From Veillonella sp. CHU740 (GTDB lineage: Bacteria > Bacillota > Negativicutes > Veillonellales > Veillonellaceae), in NCBI RefSeq assembly GCF_003992055.1, contig NZ_RQVD01000008.1:1-64000 (forward strand): 64,000 bases of DNA, read 5' to 3'. Position numbers and translations under genes: made by a program. This document shows positions 33,885 to 42,802 of this stretch, piece after piece. Every line of letters begins with the position of its first letter. Position 1 is the first letter of the stretch. Below the pieces are notes generated by a model. It saw only the letters and a program-made list of their open reading frames with translations. It ran no database searches and was not told the origin of the DNA.

Positions 33885-34888
33885 TGAAAGAAGAGAAGTT
33901 AGTATCAATTATAATACCAGCATATAAGACTGAGAGATACATTGAAAAATGTTTGAGAAGCGTGCAAGAACAAACATATAAAAATTTAGAAATTATTGTC
34001 ATTGATGATAAGTCTCCAGATAGAACTGGAGAGATTTGCGATAAAATTGCAAAATCAGATACACGAATTAAAGTCATTCATCATGATAGTAATAAAGGAG
34101 TTAGTAGCGCTCGGAATTCAGGATTAAAAATTCGTACTGGAGTATATATCGCCTTTGTAGATGGAGACGATGTTGTTGCCCCTACATTAATCGAAGACTG
34201 TGTTAGATGTATTGAAATAAATCAATCAGATGCAGTCATATTTAATTTAGCAAAAATAGAAAATGGCAAAATCATAGAAAGACGGATTGACGAAAAATTT
34301 TTTATAAATACTGATACAGTACTTAGAGCAATTATTGAAGACAAGATTCCTAACTATTTATGTAATAAATTTTTTAGATCCTTTTGTTGGGATACCATAT
34401 CATTGGTTGAAAATACAGAGTATGAGGACCTTATGATCATGCCGAAAGTATTTGAGGGAATTAAATCTGTAAGTTATCTTGACAAACAACTATACTTTTA
34501 TAACTGTGATAATGAAAATTCTATTACCAGCAATATTAGCTCAAAAGCAAAATATGGATTATTCTGCTCATTTTTATATAGACAACCATTAGCAAGACGA
34601 TTAGGTATGGATGAATTTGTAGATAGATGTAGATTTCGCTCTATTAGAAGTGCTGTAAGTGGCATTGGCTTGAATTTAGTGAAGCGAGAACTTTCTAATG
34701 ATCAAGTAAAACATATGATGGATTATTTAAAAGAAGAAGAAAAAACTAATGATATGCCTAAAATAGGACTCAAATATCATATTTTATTATATGGTGCTTT
34801 ACACAATCAGTTCTTATCTAAGATATATGGAAAAAGCATGTACTTATTTGAGTCAATAAAAAAACAAATTAAATCTTATTGTAGATGA
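33884..34888 (+). CDS. Family 2 glycosyltransferase
   Basis: 334 residues. Classic GT2 A-fold: VSIIIPAYKTERYIEKCLRS, IIVIDDKSPDRTGEIC, then GVSSARNSGL and AFVDGDDVV (DXD near residue 93). The C-terminal half is helical, without clear membrane segments, as in capsule or LPS branching enzymes. The start overlaps the deacetylase stop, so the two are coupled. It is AT-rich, unlike the core genes. Confidence 0.88.
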   Translation: MKEEKLVSIIIPAYKTERYIEKCLRSVQEQTYKNLEIIVIDDKSPDRTGEICDKIAKSDTRIKVIHHDSNKGVSSARNSGLKIRTGVYIAFVDGDDVVAPTLIEDCVRCIEINQSDAVIFNLAKIENGKIIERRIDEKFFINTDTVLRAIIEDKIPNYLCNKFFRSFCWDTISLVENTEYEDLMIMPKVFEGIKSVSYLDKQLYFYNCDNENSITSNISSKAKYGLFCSFLYRQPLARRLGMDEFVDRCRFRSIRSAVSGIGLNLVKRELSNDQVKHMMDYLKEEEKTNDMPKIGLKYHILLYGALHNQFLSKIYGKSMYLFESIKKQIKSYCR

Positions 34889-34933
34889 ATGGGACTTAAT
34901 ACTCAGTAAATAATATAGAAAGGATATGCCAAA

Positions 34934-35968
34934 ATGAAGTTTAAGATTGGTCATATTGAAGTAGGTCATGGATGTAGACCACTAGTCATTCCAGAAATTG
35001 GAATTAATCATAATGGTAGTTTAGCCGTGGCAAAAGAAATGGTGTATGCTGCTTATACAAGTGGTGCAAGAATTATCAAGCATCAAACACATATTGTAGA
35101 AGATGAAATGAGCGCTGCTGCTAAAAAAGTAATTCCAGGTAATGCAGATATATCGATTTACGAAATCATGGAAAATGCAGCATTAAGTGAATCTGACGAA
35201 TACGAATTAATGAAATACACGGAATCATTGGGGATGGAATTTATTAGTACGCCATTTTCCCGTGCAGCAGCGGAACGCTTAGAAAGTTTTGGAGTGAAAG
35301 CCTATAAAATTGGTTCTGGGGAAATGAACAATCTTCCATTGATTCGACATATTGCCAAGTTTGGCAAGCCTATGATTGTATCCACAGGAATGAATGATTT
35401 AGAAAGTATTAAACGTACAGTATCTATTTTAGAAGAAGAACAAGTATCTTTTGCACTCTTGCATACGACCAATTTGTATCCAACAAAACCAGAGTGGGTG
35501 CGTTTAGGCGCCATGCAGGAAATGATGGATGCATTTCCCCATATACCGGTCGGACTATCGGATCATACTGTTAATAATAATGCATGTATTGCTGCTATGG
35601 CATTAGGTGCAGTTATTTTAGAACGTCATTTTACAGACTCTATGGATCGAATCGGCCCAGACATTGTTTGTTCAATGGATCCTAGTGCATTGGATGAACT
35701 ATTGGGAGCAGCACAAGAGGTGCCTCTTATGTTAGGTGGTAAAAAAGCTCCTATTCAAGAAGAACAAGTGACTATTGATTTTGCGTATGCTACGGTTGTG
35801 ACAATTGCCAATGTAAAACAGGGAGAGCAATTTACGACAGATAACTTATGGGTGAAGCGGCCAGGAACAGGTACTATTTTAGCCAAAGATTTTGAAAGCA
35901 TTTTAGGAAAAACAGCAAAGGTAGATATTTCCAGTGATACGCATCTCACTTGGGATATGATAGAGTAA
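34934..35968 (+). CDS. neuB: N-acetylneuraminate (sialic acid) synthase
   Basis: 344 residues. Condenses ManNAc with phosphoenolpyruvate to Neu5Ac. The N-terminal TIM barrel has [37 protein letters not shown]-like segment, [13 protein letters not shown] and LSDHT; the C-terminal SAF antifreeze-like domain ([20 protein letters not shown]) is complete. SD is GAAAGGAT. The legionaminate or pseudaminate synthases are close relatives, but the NeuC and NeuA neighbours favour Neu5Ac. Confidence 0.92.
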   Translation: MKFKIGHIEVGHGCRPLVIPEIGINHNGSLAVAKEMVYAAYTSGARIIKHQTHIVEDEMSAAAKKVIPGNADISIYEIMENAALSESDEYELMKYTESLGMEFISTPFSRAAAERLESFGVKAYKIGSGEMNNLPLIRHIAKFGKPMIVSTGMNDLESIKRTVSILEEEQVSFALLHTTNLYPTKPEWVRLGAMQEMMDAFPHIPVGLSDHTVNNNACIAAMALGAVILERHFTDSMDRIGPDIVCSMDPSALDELLGAAQEVPLMLGGKKAPIQEEQVTIDFAYATVVTIANVKQGEQFTTDNLWVKRPGTGTILAKDFESILGKTAKVDISSDTHLTWDMIE

Positions 35969-35973
35969 TTAAG

Positions 35974-37098
35974 ATGAAACGAATTATATTTGTTACCGGA
36001 ACACGGGCGGATTATGGTAAGTTAAAGCCATTAATGATGGCAGTCGAACAATCTATAGAGTTTGAGTTACATGTGTATGTGACCGGTATGCATTTATTAG
36101 CAGAATATGGATCTACCTTTAAAGAAGTTGTGAAAGATGGATATAACCATATATATATTGCACGAGAAAACATGCCTACCTATAATATGTCTGATGATTT
36201 AGGTAAAAGTATTTCCAATTTCACTCGGTATGTGGGAGAAATAAGACCGGATTGTATTGTTGTTCATGGAGACCGTGGTGATGCACTTATGGGATCTATT
36301 GTAGGGGCGTTTAATAATGTGCATGTAATTCATATTGAAGGTGGCGAGGTAACAGGAACAATTGATGAATCTATTCGTCATGCCATCACTAGATTTGCTC
36401 ACTTTCATTTAGTGGCTAATACAAGTGCTGAAGAATTGCTTTTAGCCATGGGTGAAAGTCCGCAACGGATTAAGGTAATAGGGTCTCCTGACATTGATGT
36501 TATTATAGGACAGTCATTGGCAACTATTGATGAAGTTAAAGAATCATTAAAGATTCCTTTTGACTCATATGCAGTACTTCTATTTCACCCGGTTGTGACG
36601 GAAGTAGGACTTTTACAACAACAAGTAACAGAATTACTTAAAGCTTGTAAAGAGAGTGGAAAAAAGTTTATTGTCATTTACCCTAATAATGATCATGGTA
36701 GCCACATTATTTTGGAATTGTATAAGCAATTAGAGGGAGATGATTCCTTTCTATTCTTTAAGTCTGTACGATTTGAAGAATTTTTGGTTATATTACAACA
36801 TGCTGATTTTATGATAGGTAATTCAAGCGCAGGAGTTAGAGAGGCACCGTATTTTGGGGTACCTACAATTGATATAGGCACGCGCCAAATGGGACGATAT
36901 ACCAAAGATGATATCAGTATTACTCATGTAGAATATAATAGAAAAGAAATTTTGCAAGCTATAGTAAGTTTGCCACGTCGTTATACGGTGCACCACAATT
37001 GGGGAGAAGGTAATAGTACAGAACTCTTTATGAGTATTTTAGGTAGTGAAGAATTCTGGCATATACCATTACAAAAGCAATTAAGTTATAAGGAATAA
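35974..37098 (+). CDS. neuC: UDP-GlcNAc 2-epimerase, hydrolysing (sialic acid type)
   Basis: 374 residues from the ATG at 35974, five bases after the neuB stop; an alternative TTG start inside neuB is less likely. It starts MKRIIFVTGTRADYGKL, the NeuC signature, with VHGDRGDALMGS and HIEGGEVTGTIDESIRHAIT near residues 90-130. The C-terminal GNSSAGVREAPYFGVPTIDIG is the GT-B-like epimerase site. It yields ManNAc and UDP for NeuB. The weak SD suggests translation coupled to neuB. Confidence 0.93.
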   Translation: MKRIIFVTGTRADYGKLKPLMMAVEQSIEFELHVYVTGMHLLAEYGSTFKEVVKDGYNHIYIARENMPTYNMSDDLGKSISNFTRYVGEIRPDCIVVHGDRGDALMGSIVGAFNNVHVIHIEGGEVTGTIDESIRHAITRFAHFHLVANTSAEELLLAMGESPQRIKVIGSPDIDVIIGQSLATIDEVKESLKIPFDSYAVLLFHPVVTEVGLLQQQVTELLKACKESGKKFIVIYPNNDHGSHIILELYKQLEGDDSFLFFKSVRFEEFLVILQHADFMIGNSSAGVREAPYFGVPTIDIGTRQMGRYTKDDISITHVEYNRKEILQAIVSLPRRYTVHHNWGEGNSTELFMSILGSEEFWHIPLQKQLSYKE

Positions 37099-37102
37099 AC
37101 AG

Positions 37103-37801
37103 ATGTATGAATCTATGAAAATTGTTGCTATAATACCGGCACGAGGCGGTAGTAAGGGGATTCCACATAAGAATATTACGAACCTATGTGGGAAACCATT
37201 AATTGGGTACACGATTGAAGCCGCGAAACAATCTACATATATAGATGATGTGATTGTCAGCACGGATGATTTAGATATTAAAAAAGTTAGCGAACAATAT
37301 GGAGCTTTGGTTCCTTTTATTAGAGATGGTCATATTGCATCCGATGAGGCTAAAACGATCTCTGTTGTGGTAGATGCGATACAAAGGCTACAAGCAAGAG
37401 GGCAAGAGTATGATGTAGTGATATTACTACAACCTACATCTCCATTACGAACTGCTGAGGAGATTGATGTGGCGATTGAAGTATTTTTTCAACATCAGAT
37501 GGAAGGGGTGGTCAGTGTTAATGTTGCAGATATTTCTCCGTTTTTGCTACGAACTATTCATAACCATAAGTTACATCGAATTATAGATGAAAGTAGTACG
37601 ATCAGAAGACAAGATATGCCAACATATTATGAAGTAAATGGCGCTATTTATATCAATAGAGTCGAAGAAGTGACTGAAGAACTAAGCTTTAACGATAATC
37701 CAATTCCTTATATTATGAATCGAGATCACTCTGTGGATATTGATACTTGGGATGATTTAACTGAGGCTGAAACAATAATCAAAGAAGGATATTTGAAATA
37801 A
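37103..37801 (+). CDS. neuA: CMP-N-acetylneuraminate cytidylyltransferase
   Basis: 232 residues. Activates sialic acid with CTP. The start MKIVAIIPARGGSKGIPHKN carries the nucleotide-binding loop; LLQPTSPLRTAEEID and the C-terminal HSVDIDTWDDLTEAE with metal-binding Asp residues are present. A second ATG four codons in is an alternative start, but AAGGA lies 9 bases before the first. Last gene of the neuBCA set. No O-acetylase domain is fused. Confidence 0.93.
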   Translation: MYESMKIVAIIPARGGSKGIPHKNITNLCGKPLIGYTIEAAKQSTYIDDVIVSTDDLDIKKVSEQYGALVPFIRDGHIASDEAKTISVVVDAIQRLQARGQEYDVVILLQPTSPLRTAEEIDVAIEVFFQHQMEGVVSVNVADISPFLLRTIHNHKLHRIIDESSTIRRQDMPTYYEVNGAIYINRVEEVTEELSFNDNPIPYIMNRDHSVDIDTWDDLTEAETIIKEGYLK

Positions 37802-38085
37802 TATCTGGCTTATAGTTAGGGAAGACGCATATTTAATTATACAATAATATCTGATTTTAAATTGCAAGTGGCAATTGAACACTTTGATATAAATAATTTA
37901 TCAGAAAATATATAAATGTAGTAGAAAAAGTCTAGGCTATTGTTTACTCTAGATTATGTTTTTTTGATGTAAAAATAGATTTTTGAAATTTCTAGACTTT
38001 TAGTTGTTAGATTTTTGTGCTCTTGTTCTCTAATTGTATATATGAATCCGCATTGCATACAATACCAATAAAACCATGAACTGGT
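37802..38085. other. Non-coding AT-rich stretch after neuA
   Basis: No intact gene. A weak hairpin TCTAG/CTAGA followed by seven T (about 37931-37967) may end the neu transcript. The last 40 bases may be the ruined upstream part of the LtaS-like fragment that follows. Confidence 0.4.
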
Positions 38086-38454
38086 TTGGGGTGTCTACAA
38101 AGCATAAAAGAAGATATAGGAACTTTCTTTTATATGTATCAAAAGAATTTAGAGTATTCTATGTTTTCTAATTTAAAAATTGGTTCGCATATGAATATCT
38201 TGCCAACTATCATGGAATTAGTGGCACCTAAAAATCATGAATATGTAAGCTTATTTCCATCGTTGTTTGAACCACAAGAGCTTATTGTAACCCCATATCA
38301 TTGGCTCAGTAATAGTCATATTGGGTTCTTTAAAGATCAACGTGTAGAGACTTTAGATGGAACTCCCGTATATGATTATAATTTAAAAGATGTAGTTGCT
38401 TTACAACGAGCCTATATGGAAATAACAGGTACTATTGTTCGCCATCATGTATAA
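38086..38454 (+). pseudogene. C-terminal remnant of an LtaS-like phosphotransferase
   Basis: About 120 residues remain in frame. They align by eye with the end of the enzyme at 26709-28685: HMNILPTIMEL, ELIVTPYHWL and GFFKDQRVETLDG match HMNILPTIMEL, DVIVTPYHWI and GFFRDQRVETLDG. The membrane and most of the catalytic domain are missing, and no SD or plausible start is seen. It is a truncated paralogue left by recombination; the substitutions suggest it is an older copy. Confidence 0.8.
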
Positions 38455-38552
38455 CATGTTGGTGGGCACAAGCCGTAAACTCGATAAAATAATTAAGTTT
38501 TAAAGTATTTTTTAAGTTATATTGAAAGAGAATGTTACAGGTAAGGGTTATG

Positions 38553-39371
38553 ATGAATGAGAAGTTGACAGAATCTGAATTTAAGAAGACTTTGCTAAAA
38601 ACACTATTGAAATTTGATGCTTTTTGTAAACAGTATGATATAAAATATTCACTTGGATGTGGGACTGCATTAGGTGCTGTACGGCATAGTGGATTTATAC
38701 CTTGGGATGATGATATTGATGTTATTATGCTACGACCAGAATATAATAAGTTTGAAAAATTATGGAAAGACCATGTACGAAGTAATTCAGAACATTTTAA
38801 ACTGTGGGCAGAAATGGATGAAGAAAATTACTTTATGGCTTTTTGTGCAAAATTTTTCGATACTGATACAATACTATATGAACACTTTGGAACGCGGAAA
38901 ACAATTGAATACGGAGTTTATATAGATATATTTGTATTAGATCATATTCCAAGTGAAAAGATAGAACAACGAAAGTATTTTAAAGAAATCTTATTTTATT
39001 TGAAATGGATTCAACATTTTCAACGGCATTTTAAAAAGTGGAATCATTTTGTAAGAAAGTATAATTTAGGGGTGCCTTCGTTAGATATGATTGCTAATAA
39101 ATTAATGAATCATAAGAATCGTTACAATCAGCAGTTGACATCATTAGTATCTATTACTCAAGATTATCAGAAAAAAAGAGACTATAATCCATCTATTTTT
39201 CAATATAAATGGTTTGAAGAGTTTGAAGAGATACTATTTGAAGGTTATAGTTTTCCAATTATTAAATCTCATCATGATATGTTAGAAACCATGTACGGAG
39301 AATACATGATATTACCCCCCGAAGAAAAACGTATAGGTCATAATGTCGAGGCATATTGGAGAAAAAAATGA
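38553..39371 (+). CDS. LicD-family phosphotransferase
   Basis: About 272 residues; three nearby ATGs (38532, 38550, 38553) are possible, and I prefer the last because of the AGGTAAGGG before it. The LicD signature is clear: YSLGCGTALGAVRHSGFIPWDDDIDVIM (given here in two parts: YSLGCGTALGAVRHSG and FIPWDDDIDVIM), a nucleotidyltransferase-fold core with DDDID metal ligands. LicD enzymes transfer phosphocholine or similar phospho-alcohols from CDP carriers to glycans. The stop overlaps the start of the next gene (ATGA), which encodes a cytidylyltransferase, a fitting partner. Confidence 0.88.
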   Translation: MNEKLTESEFKKTLLKTLLKFDAFCKQYDIKYSLGCGTALGAVRHSGFIPWDDDIDVIMLRPEYNKFEKLWKDHVRSNSEHFKLWAEMDEENYFMAFCAKFFDTDTILYEHFGTRKTIEYGVYIDIFVLDHIPSEKIEQRKYFKEILFYLKWIQHFQRHFKKWNHFVRKYNLGVPSLDMIANKLMNHKNRYNQQLTSLVSITQDYQKKRDYNPSIFQYKWFEEFEEILFEGYSFPIIKSHHDMLETMYGEYMILPPEEKRIGHNVEAYWRKK

Positions 39372-40705
39372 AAAAAGTAATTACATATGGTACATATGAT
39401 TTATTCCATGAGGGACATTATAACTTATTAAAAAATGCAAAATCATTAGGTGACTATTTAATTGTAGGGGTTACTTCTGATTACTTTGATAGATTAAGAG
39501 GTAAGTTTAATGTTAGAGAGTCTCTTATGCAAAGGATTGAAAATGTTCGTGCTACTGGTTTTGCTGATGAGATTATTGTAGAAGAATATTTTGGGCAAAA
39601 AATTGATGATATTAGAAAATTTAATATTGATATTTTTACAGTAGGGTCGGACTGGAAGGGTTATTTTGATTATTTACACGAGTACTGCGAAGTACACTAT
39701 TTACCTAGAACTGATGGAATTTCGAGCACGCAAATTAGGAACTCTAATACTTTAAAATTGGGGATTATTGGAAACGAGAAGGTTTTAGATAGACTTTTAG
39801 ATGAGTGCACATTTGTTACGGGTATAGAAGTAGTTGGAGCATTTACAGATCTAAAAGGTTATGACTTAGAATATAGATCTAAAAAATTTAGTTCATTGAA
39901 ACAGTATGATTCAATAGAAGCATTAATTGATAGTACTGATGCAATATACATTAATTTACCCTTATCTGAACGAGATGCTATTATAGATAAAGTATTAGAT
40001 GGTAAAAGGCATATTTTAACTGAGTTTCCATTTAGTACTAGTGTTTTAAAAACTAAAGAATTATTAAATAAGGCAAAAGATAATAACCTTATTTTAATGG
40101 AAGGACTAAAAACCGCGTATGCACCTGCATTTACAAAGATGATAGCTATAGCAAGAAGTGGGCAAATTGGTAAGCTTTTAAATGTGGAAGCTAATTTTAC
40201 TCAAGTCTTAGGAGAGGAATTGAGCAATCAAGTTAGAATAGCCGGGGGTAGTGTATTGTCGTTAGGGGCATATCCATTACTAGCAATATTTAAACTTTTA
40301 GGATTTAATTATAAAAAATTGGATTTTGTTAGCTATAAACAAAATGGAGTAGATATATTATCAAAGATTAATTTAATCTATGAAGAATCAATGGGGTCAG
40401 CAACCATTGCTATTAATGCAAAAGCAGAAGGAGATATGGTTGTTTCGGGATCAAAAGGGTATATATACGTTCCAGCCCCATGGTGGAAAACAGAATATTT
40501 TGAACTCAGATTTGAAGATGCCAATAAGAATCAAAAGTATTTTTATAAGTTTGAAGGTGAAGGTTTACGTTATGAGCTAATAGAATTCCAAAAATGTATT
40601 AATGATGGTGTTGAAAGTTTTTTAATGAGCCATAGTGATATTTTGGAAGAAGTAAAAGTTTTAGAAGCATATACAAATGAGCATAATGTTACTATTATTG
40701 TCTAA
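39368..40705 (+). CDS. Fusion: TagD-like cytidylyltransferase + Gfo/Idh/MocA oxidoreductase
   Basis: 445 residues. Residues 1-130 are a nucleotidyltransferase of the glycerol-3-phosphate cytidylyltransferase type: VITYGTYDLFHEGHYNLLKN with HxGH, then RTDGISSTQI. Residues about 135-445 form an NAD(P)-dependent Gfo/Idh/MocA dehydrogenase (LKLGIIGNEKVLDRLL, then AIYINLPLSERDAII, LTEFPFSTSVLKTKELL and GLKTAYAPAF). The ATG overlaps the licD stop. Likely output: a CDP-linked small alcohol that is oxidised, perhaps for amination by the next gene. The order of steps is inference. Confidence 0.8.
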   Translation: MKKVITYGTYDLFHEGHYNLLKNAKSLGDYLIVGVTSDYFDRLRGKFNVRESLMQRIENVRATGFADEIIVEEYFGQKIDDIRKFNIDIFTVGSDWKGYFDYLHEYCEVHYLPRTDGISSTQIRNSNTLKLGIIGNEKVLDRLLDECTFVTGIEVVGAFTDLKGYDLEYRSKKFSSLKQYDSIEALIDSTDAIYINLPLSERDAIIDKVLDGKRHILTEFPFSTSVLKTKELLNKAKDNNLILMEGLKTAYAPAFTKMIAIARSGQIGKLLNVEANFTQVLGEELSNQVRIAGGSVLSLGAYPLLAIFKLLGFNYKKLDFVSYKQNGVDILSKINLIYEESMGSATIAINAKAEGDMVVSGSKGYIYVPAPWWKTEYFELRFEDANKNQKYFYKFEGEGLRYELIEFQKCINDGVESFLMSHSDILEEVKVLEAYTNEHNVTIIV

Positions 40706-40751
40706 ATAAATTTTAGCGCTTTTATTCAGGGTGATTTTAGGAGAGAATAAA

Positions 40752-41804
40752 ATGTATATCAATCAATTAATTGATAAATTGGAGAGAAAGTATCCGGAAT
40801 GTAATAGAAAAGGATTATTAAGATTGGATATGAATGAGAACCCAGGAGGATTACCTCTTGATGTTATGAATGAATTAAAGAACAAAATTACTCCTGAATT
40901 TCTTGCTACATATCCAGATAAAGCGCCACTCTTGGAGTCTTTAGCTGCATTTCATCAAGTAGTTGTTGATAATATTGCAATTACTGATGGTTCAGAGATG
41001 GCTTTAAAGTATATATTTGAAGCATTTGGACGACCTGAATCAGAATTCCTTAGTGTATCTCCTACCTTTGAAATGTATGGTGTATATGCAAAAATGTATG
41101 GAATAACACATAAAAAGATTGAGATAACAAAAGATTTTGATATAGATATTAAAAGCTTATTAGATAATATTACTTCAGAGACAAGTATAGTATCTCTTTT
41201 AAATCCCAATAATCCAATTGGACGACCATATACGGATGAAGAGTTTTTGTTGATAGCTGAAAAAACAAAAGCTGTAGGCGCACTATTAATAATTGATGAA
41301 GCATATCATTATTTTTATTCTAATACACAAATTGGACTACTAAATACATACGATCATATCATAGTTTTAAGAACATTTTCTAAGCTTTTTTCAATTGCAG
41401 CATGTAGAATTGGTTATGCAATTTCTTCAGCAAAAATTATAAAACTGATTAATAATGCGAGACCAACATTTGATACTAATTCCATTGCATTATTGTTTGC
41501 TAATGAGTTAATTAATAATAAGGCATTACTTGAACATCTTATTAATGAAGAATTAACAGGCAGACAGTATTTAATTAGTGAGTTAGAGAAATTGGGCTAT
41601 ACTTATGTATATAATGGAGGAAATTATATTACGATAAAAACAAATCTAGATGCTAATGTTGTGGCACAACGATTATTAACAGATAAGAAGATTTCAGTAA
41701 AAACATCGGGATATGATATATTGCAAGGATATATTCGGGTAACTACAGGAGATGTTCAATATATGAAAGTATTTATGGATAGTTTGTGTGATGTCGATAA
41801 GTAG
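40752..41804 (+). CDS. PLP-dependent aminotransferase (HisC/CobD-like fold type I)
   Basis: 350 residues; the ATG at 40752 has SD TTAGGAGAG. The motifs are those of class I/II aminotransferases: DMNENPGG at the start, ITDGSEMALKYIFEAFG, SLLNPNNPIGRPY, IIDEAYHYF with the pyridine-binding Asp, and RTFSKLFSIAACRIGYAIS with the Schiff-base Lys near residue 218. Histidinol-phosphate aminotransferase is the closest common relative. Being 46 bases after the cytidylyltransferase fusion and licD, and away from his genes, it probably aminates the oxidised alcohol of that cassette. Confidence 0.8.
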   Translation: MYINQLIDKLERKYPECNRKGLLRLDMNENPGGLPLDVMNELKNKITPEFLATYPDKAPLLESLAAFHQVVVDNIAITDGSEMALKYIFEAFGRPESEFLSVSPTFEMYGVYAKMYGITHKKIEITKDFDIDIKSLLDNITSETSIVSLLNPNNPIGRPYTDEEFLLIAEKTKAVGALLIIDEAYHYFYSNTQIGLLNTYDHIIVLRTFSKLFSIAACRIGYAISSAKIIKLINNARPTFDTNSIALLFANELINNKALLEHLINEELTGRQYLISELEKLGYTYVYNGGNYITIKTNLDANVVAQRLLTDKKISVKTSGYDILQGYIRVTTGDVQYMKVFMDSLCDVDK

Positions 41805-41860
41805 TATGGAGTAAATTTAATATTCCTCATTAAGAAAAGTTAGGAGAGTGTAGAGATAAA

Positions 41861-42016
41861 ATGAAAATAGCATCAATGAAAATGCATAACTTCAGAGGAT
41901 ATAACGAAGAGATAGAAGTAAAATTTGAAAATTTAACTGTAATTGTTGGGAAAAATGATGTGGATAAGTCAATTGTTTTTGAAGCCATGGATTTTTTTCT
42001 AAGGTTAATTGTATAA
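41861..42016 (+). pseudogene. Truncated OLD/AAA_15-type ATPase-nuclease (N-terminal 51 residues)
   Basis: With SD TAGGAGAG, the reading MKIASMKMHNFRGYNEEIEV, then VIVGKNDVDKSIVFEAMDFF matches the start of OLD-family/RecF-like ATPases (GKNDxGKS loop; here the second Gly is Asp). The frame ends in TAA after 51 codons, just before an IS30 remnant, and the rest is gone. It looks like a defence gene interrupted and eroded. Confidence 0.75.
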
Positions 42017-42041
42017 TGAAATTGAACAATTGAATATAAAT

Positions 42042-42110
42042 ATCCATAGTGATTTCATGGTCTAATTATAGTGCTAAATTATAAGATATCATGAAGTAAT
42101 CACTATGGAT
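42042..42110. repeat. Inverted repeat beside the IS30 remnant
   Basis: ATCCATAGTGATT (42042-42054) and AATCACTATGGAT (42098-42110) are exact inverted repeats, with CATG/CATG extension inside. It may be an end of the element or an operator before its transposase. Confidence 0.5.
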
Positions 42111-42742
42111 AATACTCATCCTAATACACAGAAACACGTACTAATAAATATCTTTCGTTAAAAGATCGATTTTACATCGAAAGACGTCTGCAGCTAGGAG
42201 GATTAATATCTTCTGTTACTGCTACTCTACAACGATCTAGAATGACTATTTATTATGAAACAAAGCGTGGTAAAATCGCCCAGATAAAGAAAGATAAATT
42301 AGTCAGCTTCTATTTTGTGGAAGCAAGATAACTAGCATATGAAAAAAGCATAGGAAGATTATTTTCTCACCTGAAAATTAATTCTGTTAGCACGTTTTTA
42401 GAGAGGGTAAAACGTAAGATTCAATTGTTTTCTAAATGGTTTAGTGATGCTTGTGTAGGCGTAGCTAGTAAAGAGATTTAGATAATAGCAGTGAGTTCAC
42501 CAATCTTATAAAAGGTTGTAGAGTAATCCACTCAGCCTACTTTGCTCATCCTAATTCACCCTTAGTAAAGAGGCACAAATGAACGTCATAATGGATCGTT
42601 AAAATGATTTATACTAGCAGGTAAAGGATTGAGAGATCTTTTCATAGGAATTCTCCATATTGCTTATAATTGGATACACCAGTTGCCTATAAGGCTTCTT
42701 GGATACAAAACATCATAGGAGATGCTCAAAGAAGAAATTTAG
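42105..42742 (+). pseudogene. IS30-family transposase remnant
   Basis: Several frames must be joined. SLKDRFYIERRLQLGGLISS, then ATLQRSRMTIYYETKRGK resembles the IS30 N-terminal helix-turn-helix. HPNSPLVKRHK followed after a frameshift by NERHNGSLK resembles the HPYSxxERGTNERHNGLIR block holding the catalytic Glu. NWIHQLPIRLLGYKTS resembles the C-terminal LPRKLLGYKTP. Stops and frameshifts occur throughout, and the middle with the two catalytic Asp is mostly absent. Roughly 640 of an expected 950 bases remain. Confidence 0.75.
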
Positions 42743-42802
42743 TTTTTGTATTTGATGTTTTATATTATTAACAAAGTTTATTGCGTTAGAAAGGTTATAG
42801 AA

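Noticed and set aside
25774-41804. Prophage origin of the glycan region
   Set aside because: No phage structural, integrase or repressor genes were seen; all intact genes are sugar or envelope enzymes.
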